From Paracoccaceae bacterium (GTDB taxonomy: Bacteria; Pseudomonadota; Alphaproteobacteria; Rhodobacterales; Rhodobacteraceae): 58,464 bases of DNA. Of this stretch, positions 35,644 through 44,633 are shown one piece after another. Location of the stretch: contig JACVZW010000071.1 in the NCBI GenBank assembly GCA_014654775.1, forward strand, positions 1 to 58,464, in the 5' to 3' direction. A program made the position numbers and the translations under genes. Every line of letters starts with the position of its first letter. The stretch's first letter is position 1. The notes beneath the pieces were generated by a model that was given only the letters and a program-made list of their open reading frames with translations, was not told the DNA's origin and searched no databases.

Positions 35644-36624
35644 ATGACCCGTACCGTTCTGGAATCAAAAACGAAAACCGTGATCATCGGCTTTGATGAA
35701 CCGTTCTGCGTGATCGGCGAACGCATCAACCCGACGGGCCGCAAGAAGCTGGCCGCCGAACTTGAGGCGGGCAATTACGAGACCGTCATCAAGGATGCGC
35801 TGGAACAGGTCGCTTGCGGCGCGACCGTCCTCGACGTCAACTCCGGTGCCGTCTTCACCAACAAGATGGCCGAAGACCCGCGCTATGCCGACAACAACTT
35901 CGTCGAACCCCCGCTGATGAAGGCGCTGATCGAGATCGTGCAGCAGACGGTTGACGTGCCGCTCTGCATCGACAGCTCGGTCCCCGCCGCGCTGGAAGCG
36001 GGCCTCGCCGCCTGCGAAGGCCGGCCCCTCCTCAACTCCGTCACGGGCGAGGAAGAGCGGCTCGAACTCGTGCTGCCGCTGGTGAAGAAATACGACGTCC
36101 CCGTCGTCGCCATCTCGAACGACGACACGGGCATCTCGCCCGACCCGGATGTCCGTTTTGCTGTGGCCAAGAAGATCGTCGAACGCGCCGCCGATTTCGG
36201 CATCCCGGCCCATGACATTGTCGTCGACCCCCTGGTCATGCCCGTGGGTGCGATGGCCTCGGCAGGTCAACAGGTCTTCGCCCTCGTCCGTCGCCTGCGG
36301 GATGAATTGGGCGTCAACACCACCTGTGGTGCCTCCAACATCTCCTTCGGCCTGCCCCACCGCCACGGCATCAACGGGGCCTTCCTGCCCATGGCCATCG
36401 GCGCGGGCATGACCTCCGCCATCATGAACCCCGTCCGCCAGCAGGAGATGGAGGCAATCCGCGCCGCCAATTTCCTGATGAACCACGACCCGAACGGCGG
36501 CGAATGGATCCGCTTTGCCAAGGTGCTTGAGGCCGTAGAAGGCGGGATGAGCTTTGCCGAAGCCTCGGCCTCTGCCTCGCAGGCCGCCAGTGGCCGCCGT
36601 GGCGGCCGTCGCGCCCGCAGCTGA
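35644..36624 (+). CDS. methyltetrahydrofolate:corrinoid methyltransferase (pterin-binding)
   Basis: A 326-residue DHPS-like TIM-barrel of the MeTr/AcsE group that transfers methyl between methyl-THF and a corrinoid protein. The pterin-binding start FCVIGERINPTGRKKLA is diagnostic, followed by GATVLDVNSG, LCIDSSVPAALEAGL and VDPLVMPVGA. The C-terminal tail (SASASQAASGRRGGRRARS) is basic and low-complexity. No corrinoid-binding protein or methylamine/betaine methyltransferase is adjacent in this window, so partners must lie elsewhere. Ends at an intrinsic terminator. Confidence 0.88.
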   Translation: MTRTVLESKTKTVIIGFDEPFCVIGERINPTGRKKLAAELEAGNYETVIKDALEQVACGATVLDVNSGAVFTNKMAEDPRYADNNFVEPPLMKALIEIVQQTVDVPLCIDSSVPAALEAGLAACEGRPLLNSVTGEEERLELVLPLVKKYDVPVVAISNDDTGISPDPDVRFAVAKKIVERAADFGIPAHDIVVDPLVMPVGAMASAGQQVFALVRRLRDELGVNTTCGASNISFGLPHRHGINGAFLPMAIGAGMTSAIMNPVRQQEMEAIRAANFLMNHDPNGGEWIRFAKVLEAVEGGMSFAEASASASQAASGRRGGRRARS

Positions 36625-36643
36625 TTGGTCCACATGAATGAAG

Positions 36644-36679
36644 AAAGGCCCTGCCATCGGCAGGGCCTTTTGCTTTTTT
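36644..36679 (+). terminator. intrinsic terminator of the one-carbon operon
   Basis: 12-bp perfect stem AAAGGCCCTGCC / GGCAGGGCCTTT with ATC loop, then TGCTTTTTT. Confidence 0.85.
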
Positions 36680-36695
36680 CCAGAAGGCCCGGGCC

Positions 36696-37304
36696 TTATT
36701 CGATCACGGTCACGCTGGCCATGTAGTCCGGCGCATCCACCGCGCCATTGGCGGCCTGATCGCCCTTCTTGATGGCATCGACGACCTCCATCCCCGACAG
36801 CACACGCCCGACGACGGTATACTGTCCATCCAGATGCGGCGCGGGCGCGAACATGATGAAGAACTGGCTGTTTGCGCTGTTGGGGTCCATCGACCGCGCC
36901 ATCCCCACCACGCCCCGGTCAAAGGTGGCCTGCGAGAACTCTGCCGCCAGATCGGGCATGGACGATCCGCCCATCCCCGCCATCGACAGATCGCCGCCCT
37001 GACGACCGAATTCCACATCCCCCGTCTGCGCCATGAAACCATCGATCACACGATGGAAGACGACGCCGTCATAGGCGCCTTCCTTGGCCAGCGCGGTGAT
37101 CTGCGTCACATGGTTAGGCGCCACGTCTGACGCCATGTCGATGACGATGGTCCCGGTGGTGGACCCCGCCACCTCGATCACCAGATTCGGGCCGGGGCCA
37201 TCGACAACATCCTGCGCCTCGGCGGTCTGCGTCAGGGCAAAACCGCCAATCGCACCCAGACCAAGGGCAAACAGCCCCGCGATGATGAGACGATCAGAGG
37301 ACAT
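36696..37304 (-). CDS. exported cyclophilin-type peptidyl-prolyl isomerase
   Basis: A 202-residue cyclophilin predicted to be periplasmic or membrane-anchored, because the N-terminus (LIIAGLFALGLGAIGGFALT) is a signal or anchor. The catalytic region is FHRVIDGFMAQTGD, with NSANSQFFIMFAPAPHLDGQ and a C-terminal strand. An insertion (GRQGGDLSMAGMGGSS) is characteristic of the GTG-loop cyclophilins. Its start lies inside the 3' end of the upstream cyclophilin gene (11-base overlap). It assists folding of exported proteins. Confidence 0.9.
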   Translation of the reverse strand: MSSDRLIIAGLFALGLGAIGGFALTQTAEAQDVVDGPGPNLVIEVAGSTTGTIVIDMASDVAPNHVTQITALAKEGAYDGVVFHRVIDGFMAQTGDVEFGRQGGDLSMAGMGGSSMPDLAAEFSQATFDRGVVGMARSMDPNSANSQFFIMFAPAPHLDGQYTVVGRVLSGMEVVDAIKKGDQAANGAVDAPDYMASVTVIE

Positions 37305-37803
37305 CGGCAGCCACCCGCACTGTAATCATGCGATCCGGCGACGCCGGCGGCTCGCCCCGCGTGATCTTGTCGACATGCGCCATGCCCGAAATCACACGGC
37401 CATAGACCGTGTACTGACCGTTCAGGAAGTGGTTGTCCGAAAAGTTGATGAAGAACTGGCTGTTGGCCGAATTCGGATTGGCCGACCGCGCCGCGCCCAA
37501 AGTGCCGCGATCATGCGGGATACGGCTGAACTCGGCGGGGAGGTCGTCATAGGACGATCCGCCCGTACCCGCGCGCCGCAGGTTGAAGTCCTTCTCCATG
37601 TTCCCGTTTTCCACATCGCCCGTCTGCGCCATGAAGCCGTCGATCACGCGGTGGAAGGCGACGTTGTCATAGGCCTTCTCACGGGCCAGAACCTTCATGC
37701 GCTCGCAATGTTTGGGGGCGATATCGGTGAGAAGCTCGATCATCACCTCGCCGTCCTTCAGGGTGAGGATGATCGTGTTCTCGGGATCCTTGATCTCGGC
37801 CAT
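37294..37803 (-). CDS. cytoplasmic cyclophilin-type peptidyl-prolyl isomerase
   Basis: A 169-residue cyclophilin without a signal peptide (MAEIKDPENTIILTL). Catalytic segment FHRVIDGFMAQTGDVENG and SANPNSANSQFFINFSDN are intact. It is closely related to the next gene and overlaps it, so the pair is a tandem duplication with different compartments. ATG 37803; longer in-frame start positions are not family-like. Divergent from pgk. Confidence 0.92.
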   Translation of the reverse strand: MAEIKDPENTIILTLKDGEVMIELLTDIAPKHCERMKVLAREKAYDNVAFHRVIDGFMAQTGDVENGNMEKDFNLRRAGTGGSSYDDLPAEFSRIPHDRGTLGAARSANPNSANSQFFINFSDNHFLNGQYTVYGRVISGMAHVDKITRGEPPASPDRMITVRVAADVL

Positions 37804-37953
37804 ATGGCATTCCTTCCGGTTTTTGTCTGGCCGGGAACCTAATGGCGCGGGGGCGGCAAGGGAAGGGCGAATGGCGATTTGCACCTGCGGCACGGTTGAC
37901 GGGCGGGCCGAAGCAACGGAAAGAGGGGCGGGACCCCGGTGATGGAGGCAAGC

Positions 37954-39144
37954 ATGGGCTGGAAGACGCTGGATGACGTGGCACTGGCGGGAAAGACCGT
38001 CCTCTTGCGCGTCGATATCAACGTGCCGATGGAGGCGGGCCGCGTCACGGACGCCACGCGCATCGAGAAGATCGTCCCGACCGTCGAGGATGTGATCGCC
38101 CGCGGTGGCAAGCCTGTGCTTCTGGCGCATTTCGATCGCCCCAAGGGCAAGGTCGTGCCAGAGATGAGCCTGCGCCATGTCCTCTCTGCGCTGGAGGCTG
38201 AACTGTCACGCAGAGTGATCTTTGGTGAGGATTGCATCGGCGCCCCAGCCCAATCCGCCATCGCGGCGGCGGGACTTGGCGATGTTGTCCTGCTGGAAAA
38301 CACCCGCTTCCATCCCGGGGAAGAAAAGAACGACCCTGCCCTCGCACAGGCCATGGCGGCGTTGGGTGACATCTATGTCAACGACGCTTTTTCGGCTGCG
38401 CACCGCGCCCATGCCTCCACCGCCGGGATCGCGGCCCTGCTGCCCGCCGCCGCCGGTCGCCTGATGGAAGCAGAGTTGAAAGCGCTTGACGCCGCCCTCG
38501 GCTCGCCCGTCCGGCCCGTCGTGGCCGTGGTCGGCGGGGCCAAGGTGTCGACGAAACTCGACCTTCTCGGCAACCTCGTGACCAAGGTCGACCACCTTGT
38601 GATCGGGGGCGGCATGGCCAACACCTTCCTCGTCGCCCAAGGGATCGAAGTGGGCAAGTCGCTCGCCGAACGCGACATGGCCGATACCGCGCGCGCCATC
38701 CTTGAAAAGGCCAAAGCGGCGGGGTGCACCATCCATCTGCCCGTCGACGTGGTCGTCGCCCGCGAATTCAAGGCAGGCGCAGCAAGCGAAACCGTTGCCG
38801 CCACCGCCTGCCCGCCTGACGCGATGATCCTTGACGCGGGCCCTGCAACCGTGGCCGCCCTGACGGCGGTCTTCGAGGCGTCCAAGACCCTGATCTGGAA
38901 CGGCCCCCTCGGCGCATTCGAGATTGCCCCCTTCGACGCCGCCACCAACGCCGCTGCCCGCGCCGCCGCGCGGCTGACCAAGGCGGGCACGCTCGTCTCC
39001 GTCGCAGGCGGGGGCGACACCGTCGCCGCACTGAACGCCGCAGGCGCAGCCGATGATTTCACCTTCATCTCCACTGCCGGGGGCGCCTTCCTCGAATGGA
39101 TGGAGGGCAAGGACCTGCCCGGCGTCGCCGCCCTGATGCAGTGA
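37954..39144 (+). CDS. pgk: phosphoglycerate kinase
   Basis: Interconverts 1,3-bisphosphoglycerate + ADP and 3-phosphoglycerate + ATP in glycolysis and gluconeogenesis. A 396-residue two-domain protein with [59 protein letters not shown] and the C-terminal [19 protein letters not shown] alternatives at 37939/37942 exist, but ATG 37954 has GGAGG upstream. The first helical motif has DINVPM where many sequences have DFNVP. Confidence 0.96.
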   Translation: MGWKTLDDVALAGKTVLLRVDINVPMEAGRVTDATRIEKIVPTVEDVIARGGKPVLLAHFDRPKGKVVPEMSLRHVLSALEAELSRRVIFGEDCIGAPAQSAIAAAGLGDVVLLENTRFHPGEEKNDPALAQAMAALGDIYVNDAFSAAHRAHASTAGIAALLPAAAGRLMEAELKALDAALGSPVRPVVAVVGGAKVSTKLDLLGNLVTKVDHLVIGGGMANTFLVAQGIEVGKSLAERDMADTARAILEKAKAAGCTIHLPVDVVVAREFKAGAASETVAATACPPDAMILDAGPATVAALTAVFEASKTLIWNGPLGAFEIAPFDAATNAAARAAARLTKAGTLVSVAGGGDTVAALNAAGAADDFTFISTAGGAFLEWMEGKDLPGVAALMQ

Positions 39145-39258
39145 CGACGAAAAAAGCGCAGCGCCCCGGGCCGTGGTTGCGCTAACCTGTTTGCGAAGCC
39201 CGCCCCGCATGCCTAAAGCGGGGCCATACCGTGTTCCGACCCGAGGGGATGACCGACC

Positions 39259-40188
39259 ATGCGTGCCACCAAGACCGTCCAGAAGATCCTGAGCCAGTAC
39301 GAGGGCGAAACCCCCGGCGTGAAGGCGAACCTCGCCCGCATGCTGATGGAGGGCAAGCTGGGCGGCACCGGCAAGATGATCATCCTTCCGGTCGATCAGG
39401 GCTTCGAGCATGGCCCCGCCCGGTCCTTCGCCATCAATGCGGCGGGCTATGACCCGCATTACCACTACCAGCTTGCCATCGATGCCGGGCTGTCCGCCTA
39501 TGCCGCCCCCCTCGCCAATCTTGAGGCGGGGGCCGATACCTTCGCGGGCCAGATCCCCACGATCCTGAAGATGAACCACGCCAACAGCCTGATGTCGGCC
39601 ACGGCTGGCAAGAATCAGGCGGTTGTCGCCTCGGTGCAGGATGCCCTGCGGCTGGGTTGCTCGGCCATCGGCTTCACCATCTATCCCGGCTCTGACATGG
39701 CGCTCGACATGTATGAAGAGATCAAGGAGTTGCGCGCCGAAGCCGCCGCCTGCGGCATCGCCACCGTGATCTGGTCCTATCCGCGCGGCGAGGCCCTGTC
39801 GAAAGACGGCGAAACCGCCTTCGACGTCACCGCCTATGCCGCCCATATCGCGACGATGCTTGGCGCGCATATCATCAAGGTGAAACTGCCGACCGACCAT
39901 CTGGAACAGGACGAGGCGAAGAAGGTCTATCTGAAACAGCAGATCGACGGATCGACCATGGCCGCCCGCGTGCGCCACATCGTCGACGCCTGCTTCGCTG
40001 GCCGCCGCATCGTGGTCTTCTCCGGCGGTGCAGCCAAGGGCAAGGATGCGGTCTATGACGATGCCCGCGCCATCCGCGACGGCGGCGGCAACGGGTCCAT
40101 CATCGGGCGCAACAGCTTCCAGCGCCCGCGCGCCGAGGCATTGGCGATGCTGGCCAAGCTGATCGACATCTACAAGGGCCGCGGCTGA
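39259..40188 (+). CDS. fructose-bisphosphate aldolase class I
   Basis: Cleaves fructose 1,6-bisphosphate through a Schiff-base Lys. The 309-residue sequence belongs to the bacterial/archaeal-type class I (DhnA/FbaB) group: MIILPVDQGFEHGP, IGFTIYPGSDMALDMYEE, TVIWSYPRGEA and the Schiff-base strand HIIKVKLPT, then FSGGAAKG. It follows pgk by 114 bases and is probably co-transcribed. A terminator follows the stop. Confidence 0.93.
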   Translation: MRATKTVQKILSQYEGETPGVKANLARMLMEGKLGGTGKMIILPVDQGFEHGPARSFAINAAGYDPHYHYQLAIDAGLSAYAAPLANLEAGADTFAGQIPTILKMNHANSLMSATAGKNQAVVASVQDALRLGCSAIGFTIYPGSDMALDMYEEIKELRAEAAACGIATVIWSYPRGEALSKDGETAFDVTAYAAHIATMLGAHIIKVKLPTDHLEQDEAKKVYLKQQIDGSTMAARVRHIVDACFAGRRIVVFSGGAAKGKDAVYDDARAIRDGGGNGSIIGRNSFQRPRAEALAMLAKLIDIYKGRG

Positions 40189-40208
40189 TCGGCAGCCCAC
40201 GCTTCAGG

Positions 40209-40239
40209 AAAGGCCGCGCCGCAAGGTGCGGCCTTTCTT
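40209..40239 (+). terminator. intrinsic terminator after fba
   Basis: 9-bp stem AAAGGCCGC / GCGGCCTTT with a 10-base loop; the U-run is only partly beyond the stem (CTTC), so moderate strength. Confidence 0.65.
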
Positions 40240-40371
40240 CATGCCTGCCCCCTGTGGCACGGATGCCCCATCTGCCCCCGACGTGACGGCCTTCGCCCCG
40301 CTTCCCCTTGGTCCCGTCCCGCGATTGCGGTTAACTGTTCCAAATACCCCCGCAGAGGGGTAACTGAGGCA

Positions 40372-40680
40372 ATGCAGATGAACCAATCCTCCACGCGCCC
40401 CTCTCTCGGCGCCATGGTCTATGTCCTTCTCGCCTTCACTTTGGGCAGCTATTTCACCTTTGCCGCCGTGCAGGGGGATTACGGCGTCTTCCGTCAGGTT
40501 GAGATCGCCGCCGAAAAGGAAGGGCTGCGCGCCGAACGCGACCGCCTCGCAGCCGAACTGGCCGAAATGCAGAACCGCACCACGCGCCTTTCTGACGGTT
40601 ATCTCGACATCGACCTTCTCGACGAACAGGCGCGCAGCGTGCTGGGCTATGTCCGTGCTGACGAGGTCGTGATCCAGTGA
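40372..40680 (+). CDS. septum formation initiator FtsB/DivIC-like protein
   Basis: A 102-residue bitopic division protein: a single membrane helix (MVYVLLAFTLGSYFTFAAV) followed by a short coiled coil (RQVEIAAEKEGLRAERDRLA) and the conserved tail segment YLDIDLLDEQARSVLGYV. FtsB forms a complex with FtsL and FtsQ at the septum. The position just upstream of pdhA matches its usual place in alphaproteobacteria. Start ATG 40372 (40378 possible). Confidence 0.9.
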   Translation: MQMNQSSTRPSLGAMVYVLLAFTLGSYFTFAAVQGDYGVFRQVEIAAEKEGLRAERDRLAAELAEMQNRTTRLSDGYLDIDLLDEQARSVLGYVRADEVVIQ

Positions 40681-40781
40681 TCGCATAAGGCCCGCGGCGC
40701 CGCCTCCCGCTTGGGTTGAGGCCCCGGATCGGCCCGCGCACCTGGGTCCGACCCTTTCCATTCCTGCATGGCAGCCATGCA

Positions 40782-40808
40782 CCGCCCCCATTTCCGGGCG
40801 GCTTTTTT
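40782..40808 (+). terminator. intrinsic terminator after ftsB
   Basis: Stem CCGCCC / GGGCGG with an eight-base loop, followed by CTTTTTT. A second small hairpin GCATGG / CCATGC lies just before it (40766-40780). Confidence 0.75.
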
Positions 40809-40811
40809 GCT

Positions 40812-40840
40812 TTGACCCAGCAATCCCCGATATCGTATAG
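40812..40840 (+). promoter_or_regulatory. sigma-70-type promoter of pdhABC
   Basis: TTGACC (40812-40817), 17-base spacer, GTATAG (40835-40840), 51 bases before the pdhA ATG. Confidence 0.55.
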
Positions 40841-40843
40841 GTC

Positions 40844-40857
40844 GTTTAACGTTGAAC
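40844..40857. promoter_or_regulatory. candidate operator overlapping the pdh transcription start
   Basis: A 14-base near-perfect palindrome GTTTAACGTTGAAC centred on AACGTT (one mismatch per half), just downstream of the -10. A repressor bound here would block initiation; the protein is unknown. Confidence 0.35.
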
Positions 40858-40891
40858 TACTTTTGCAGCCTGCTAGGGGAGGACACCGCCG

Positions 40892-41881
40892 ATGGCCGCG
40901 AAGAAGCCAGCCGATCGACCGAACGTGTCGAAGGAAGACCTTCTGAAATACTACCGTGAGATGCTTCTCATCCGCCGCTTCGAAGAAAAGGCGGGGCAAC
41001 TTTACGGGATGGGCCTGATCGGGGGCTTTTGCCACCTCTATATAGGGCAAGAAGCCGTGGTAGTCGGTCTGGAAGCCGCCGCCAAGGAAGGCGACAAGCG
41101 CATCACCTCCTACCGCGACCATGGCCATATGCTGGCCTGCGGGATGGATGCCAAGGGCGTTATGGCCGAACTCACCGGCCGCATCGGCGGCTACTCCAAG
41201 GGCAAGGGCGGCTCCATGCACATGTTCTCGAAGGATCGCCACTTCTACGGCGGCCACGGGATCGTGGGCGCGCAGGTCCCTCTGGGCGCAGGCCTCGCCT
41301 TCGCCGACAAGTATCTCGGCAATGACAACGTCACCTTCGCCTATTTCGGCGACGGCGCCGCCAATCAGGGCCAGGTCTACGAGACCTACAACATGGCCGA
41401 ACTCTGGTCGCTCCCTGTGATCTTCGTGATCGAGAACAACCAGTACGCCATGGGCACAAGTGTGAAGCGCTCCACCAAATCCACCACGCTCTTCGGGCGC
41501 GGCCTCGCCTACGGCATTCCCGGCGAACAGGTTGACGGCATGGATGTGCTGGCGGTGAAAGCTGCGGGCGAAAAGGCCGTCGCGCACTGCCGCGCGGGTC
41601 ACGGCCCCTACATCCTCGAAATGATGACCTATCGCTATCGCGGCCACTCTATGTCCGACCCGGCCAAGTACCGCACCCGCGAGGAAGTGGAAAAGATGCG
41701 CTCTGAAAAGGACGCCATCGAACATGTCCGCGACCTGCTGCTGCAGGGTGGCCTTGCCTCGGATGACGATCTGAAGGCCATCGACAAAGAGATCAAGGCG
41801 CTCGTGAACGAAAGCGCCGAATTCGCCAAAGACAGCCCGGAGCCTCCGCTGGAAGAGCTCTGGACCGATATCTACGCGTAA
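40892..41881 (+). CDS. pdhA: pyruvate dehydrogenase E1 component, alpha subunit
   Basis: ThDP-dependent E1 alpha subunit, 329 residues, decarboxylating pyruvate for transfer to lipoyl-E2. Visible are the ThDP-binding GDG(A)ANQGQVYE (from FGDGAANQG) with the closing N in VIENNQYA, the start [19 protein letters not shown], and the phosphorylation-loop-like region [15 protein letters not shown] 40892 is preceded by GGGGAGG. First gene of pdhABC. Confidence 0.97.
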   Translation: MAAKKPADRPNVSKEDLLKYYREMLLIRRFEEKAGQLYGMGLIGGFCHLYIGQEAVVVGLEAAAKEGDKRITSYRDHGHMLACGMDAKGVMAELTGRIGGYSKGKGGSMHMFSKDRHFYGGHGIVGAQVPLGAGLAFADKYLGNDNVTFAYFGDGAANQGQVYETYNMAELWSLPVIFVIENNQYAMGTSVKRSTKSTTLFGRGLAYGIPGEQVDGMDVLAVKAAGEKAVAHCRAGHGPYILEMMTYRYRGHSMSDPAKYRTREEVEKMRSEKDAIEHVRDLLLQGGLASDDDLKAIDKEIKALVNESAEFAKDSPEPPLEELWTDIYA

Positions 41882-41895
41882 GGGGGGAACCACAT

Positions 41896-43269
41896 ATGGC
41901 AACGCAAGTTCTGATGCCCGCGCTCTCCCCCACGATGGAGGAAGGCACGTTGGCCAAGTGGCTGGTGAAGGAAGGCGACACCGTCAAATCCGGCCAGATC
42001 ATCGCCGAGATCGAAACCGACAAGGCCACGATGGAATTCGAGGCCGTCGATGAAGGGATCGTGGGCAAATTGCTCGTCGCCGAAGGCACAGCCGCGGTGA
42101 AGGTCAACACCCCCATCGCCCTCTTGGTTGAAGAAGGTGAATCCGCCGACGCGGCCCCTGCCCCGGCCGCCGCCGCGGCAGCTCCGGGCGCCGCCGCCCC
42201 TGTCGCAGCACAAGCTGCCGCCCCCGCCGTTCCGGCCCCCGTAGCCGCCCAAGGCTGGCCCCATTCCGACCTGCCCGAAGGCGTGCCGACCAAGACCATG
42301 ACGGTCCGCGAGGCGCTGCGCGAGGCGATGGCCGAAGAGATGCGCGCCAACCCGAACGTCTTCCTGATGGGTGAAGAGGTCGGCGAATATCAGGGGGCCT
42401 ACAAGATCTCGCAGGGGCTCTTGGACGAATTCGGCGCTCGCCGCGTGGTGGATACGCCCATCACCGAACACGGCTTTGCAGGCATCGCGGTCGGCGCCAG
42501 CTGGGGCGGGCTGCAACCCATCGTCGAATTCATGACCTTCAACTTCGCGATGCAGGCCATCGACCACATCATCAACTCTGCCGCCAAGACGCTCTACATG
42601 TCGGGCGGACAGATGGGCAGCCCCATCGTCTTCCGCGGCCCGAACGGCGCCGCCGCCCGCGTGGCGGCCCAGCACAGCCAAGATTACGCGGCGTGGTATG
42701 CCGCCATTCCCGGCATCAAGGTCGCCATGCCCTATTCCGCCGCCGATGCGAAGGGCCTTCTGAAGACCGCGATCCGCGATCCGAACCCAGTGATCTTCCT
42801 TGAAAACGAAATCCTCTATGGCCGCTCCTTCGAGGTGCCTGCCGAAGGCGATTTCACCATCCCCTTCGGCAAGGCCTCCATCCTACGGACAGGAACGGAT
42901 GTCACCATCGTCTCCTTTGGCATCGGTCTGACCTACGCACTACAGGCCGCCGAGGACCTCGCCAAAGACGGGATCAGCGCCGAGGTGATCAACCTCCGCA
43001 CCCTTCGCCCCATCGACTATGACACGGTGCTCGCCTCGGTGATGAAGACCAACCGCTGCGTCACGGTCGAAGAAGGCTTCCCCGTCGGCTCCATCGGCAA
43101 CCACATCGCCGCCACCATCATGCAGCGCGCCTTCGATCACCTCGACGCACCGGTGGTCAACTGCACGGGCAAGGACGTGCCGATGCCCTATGCCGCGAAC
43201 CTTGAAAAGCTCGCGCTCACGACGACCGCCGAGGTGGTCGCCGCCGTCAAATCCGTCTGCTACCGGTAA
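41896..43269 (+). CDS. pdhB: pyruvate dehydrogenase E1 beta subunit with lipoyl domain
   Basis: A 457-residue E1 beta fused at the N-terminus to a biotinyl/lipoyl domain (about 1-80; lipoylated Lys in [12 protein letters not shown]), an Ala/Pro linker (85-125) and the transketolase-like beta subunit from about 135 ([20 protein letters not shown], then GMRKT-type core and [19 protein letters not shown]). Such a lipoyl-E1 beta is characteristic of alphaproteobacteria. The lipoyl domain is almost identical to that of the next gene, including an 80-base perfect DNA match. Confidence 0.96.
   Translation: MATQVLMPALSPTMEEGTLAKWLVKEGDTVKSGQIIAEIETDKATMEFEAVDEGIVGKLLVAEGTAAVKVNTPIALLVEEGESADAAPAPAAAAAAPGAAAPVAAQAAAPAVPAPVAAQGWPHSDLPEGVPTKTMTVREALREAMAEEMRANPNVFLMGEEVGEYQGAYKISQGLLDEFGARRVVDTPITEHGFAGIAVGASWGGLQPIVEFMTFNFAMQAIDHIINSAAKTLYMSGGQMGSPIVFRGPNGAAARVAAQHSQDYAAWYAAIPGIKVAMPYSAADAKGLLKTAIRDPNPVIFLENEILYGRSFEVPAEGDFTIPFGKASILRTGTDVTIVSFGIGLTYALQAAEDLAKDGISAEVINLRTLRPIDYDTVLASVMKTNRCVTVEEGFPVGSIGNHIAATIMQRAFDHLDAPVVNCTGKDVPMPYAANLEKLALTTTAEVVAAVKSVCYR
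41968..42047 (+). repeat. 80-base perfect repeat, copy 1 (pdhB lipoyl domain)
   Basis: Identical to 43353-43432, 1385 bases apart; both encode the core of a lipoyl domain. Confidence 0.9.
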
Positions 43270-43280
43270 GGGAGGGGATC

Positions 43281-44567
43281 ATGGCAACCGAAATTCTGAT
43301 GCCCGCCCTCTCTCCGACGATGGAGGAAGGCACACTCGCGAAATGGCTGGTCAAGGAAGGCGACACCGTCAAATCCGGCCAGATCATCGCCGAGATCGAA
43401 ACCGACAAGGCCACGATGGAATTCGAGGCCGTGGATGAAGGCATCATGGGCCGTATCCTCGTCGCCGAAGGCACGGCAGGCGTGAAGGTCAACACCCCCA
43501 TCGCCGTTCTGGTGGAAGAGGGCGAGGCCGCCGATGCCCCCCCTGCCCCGGCCAAAGCCGCAGCGCCTGCCCCCGTCGCCGCCGCGCCTGTCACAGCTGT
43601 GGCAGACCCGGCCCCCGCCGCGCCCAAGGTCGCGGGCACCCGCGTGTTCGCCTCCCCCCTCGCCCGTCGCATCGCAGCGGAAAAGGGTCTCGACCTGACC
43701 CGCGTGCAAGGCTCCGGCCCCCATGGCCGGATCGTGAAGGCCGACGTGGAAGGCGCGAAAGCCTCCGCCGCCACCCCGGTCCCAGCGCCTGTGGCGCCTC
43801 CCGCACCCGCAGCCGCCCCTGTTGCCATGCCTACGGGTCCGGCCACGGAAACGGTGCTGAAGATGTATCAGGGCCGGACCTTCACCGAGGTCCCGCTCGA
43901 CGGCATGCGCCGCACCATTGCGGCGCGCCTGACCGAAGCCAAGCAGACCATCCCGCATTTCTACCTGCGGCGCGAGGTGCGTCTGGATGCGCTGATGGCC
44001 TTCCGCGAACAGATCAACAAGCAGCTTGAAACCCGCGGCGTGAAGCTTTCGGTCAACGACTTCATCATCAAGGCCTCTGCCTTGGCGCTGCAAGCTGTGC
44101 CCGATGCCAATGCCGTCTGGGCGGGCGACCGCATCCTGAAGCTGAAACCATCCGATGTGGCGGTGGCCGTCGCCATCGATGGAGGCCTGTTCACTCCGGT
44201 TCTGAAAGATGCCGATCAGAAGTCCCTCTCGACCCTGTCGGCCGAGATGAAGGACCTCGCCACCAGAGCGAAGACGAAGAAGCTCGCCCCCCACGAATAT
44301 CAGGGCGGCAGCTTTGCCATCTCGAATCTCGGCATGATGGGGATCGAGAATTTCGATGCCGTCATCAACCCGCCGCATGGCGCGATCCTCGCCGTGGGTG
44401 CTGGGATCAAGAAGCCGGTGGTGATGAAAGATGGCAGCATCGGCGTGGCCACGGTCATGTCCATGACGCTGTCCGTCGATCACCGCGTCATCGACGGCGC
44501 GCTTGGCGCCCAGCTGATGCAGGCCATCGTGGACAATCTGGAAAACCCGATGGCCATGCTGGCCTGA
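43281..44567 (+). CDS. pdhC: pyruvate dehydrogenase E2, dihydrolipoamide acetyltransferase
   Basis: The 428-residue E2 core forms the complex scaffold and acetylates CoA. Order: one lipoyl domain (1-80; Lys in ETDKATMEF), Ala/Pro linker, E3-binding domain (about 118-155; [20 protein letters not shown]), second linker, and catalytic domain with [12 protein letters not shown] near the C-terminus. Only 11 bases separate it from pdhB. E3 (lpd) is not in the window. Confidence 0.97.
   Translation: MATEILMPALSPTMEEGTLAKWLVKEGDTVKSGQIIAEIETDKATMEFEAVDEGIMGRILVAEGTAGVKVNTPIAVLVEEGEAADAPPAPAKAAAPAPVAAAPVTAVADPAPAAPKVAGTRVFASPLARRIAAEKGLDLTRVQGSGPHGRIVKADVEGAKASAATPVPAPVAPPAPAAAPVAMPTGPATETVLKMYQGRTFTEVPLDGMRRTIAARLTEAKQTIPHFYLRREVRLDALMAFREQINKQLETRGVKLSVNDFIIKASALALQAVPDANAVWAGDRILKLKPSDVAVAVAIDGGLFTPVLKDADQKSLSTLSAEMKDLATRAKTKKLAPHEYQGGSFAISNLGMMGIENFDAVINPPHGAILAVGAGIKKPVVMKDGSIGVATVMSMTLSVDHRVIDGALGAQLMQAIVDNLENPMAMLA
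43353..43432 (+). repeat. 80-base perfect repeat, copy 2 (pdhC lipoyl domain)
   Basis: Second copy of the 80-base identical block; suggests recent gene conversion or duplication between the two lipoyl domains. Confidence 0.9.
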
Positions 44568-44584
44568 CACCGGCGCGAAAACAA

Positions 44585-44622
44585 AAAAAGCCCCCGAAAG
44601 CAATCGCTTCCGGGGGCTTTTT
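44585..44622. terminator. bidirectional terminator between pdhC and cysE
   Basis: AAAAAGCCCCCG stem continuing through GAAAGC / GCTTCC (one mismatch) to CGGGGGCTTTTT. It has an A-run before and a T-run after, so it can end both the plus-strand pdh operon and the minus-strand cysE transcript. Confidence 0.85.
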
Positions 44623-44633
44623 CATGCCAAAAC

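Noticed and set aside
38206-40200. 664-codon minus-strand frame opposite pgk and fba
   Set aside because: Both pgk and fba are unmistakable on the other strand; the antisense frame is rich in Gly, His and Arg and has no known fold.
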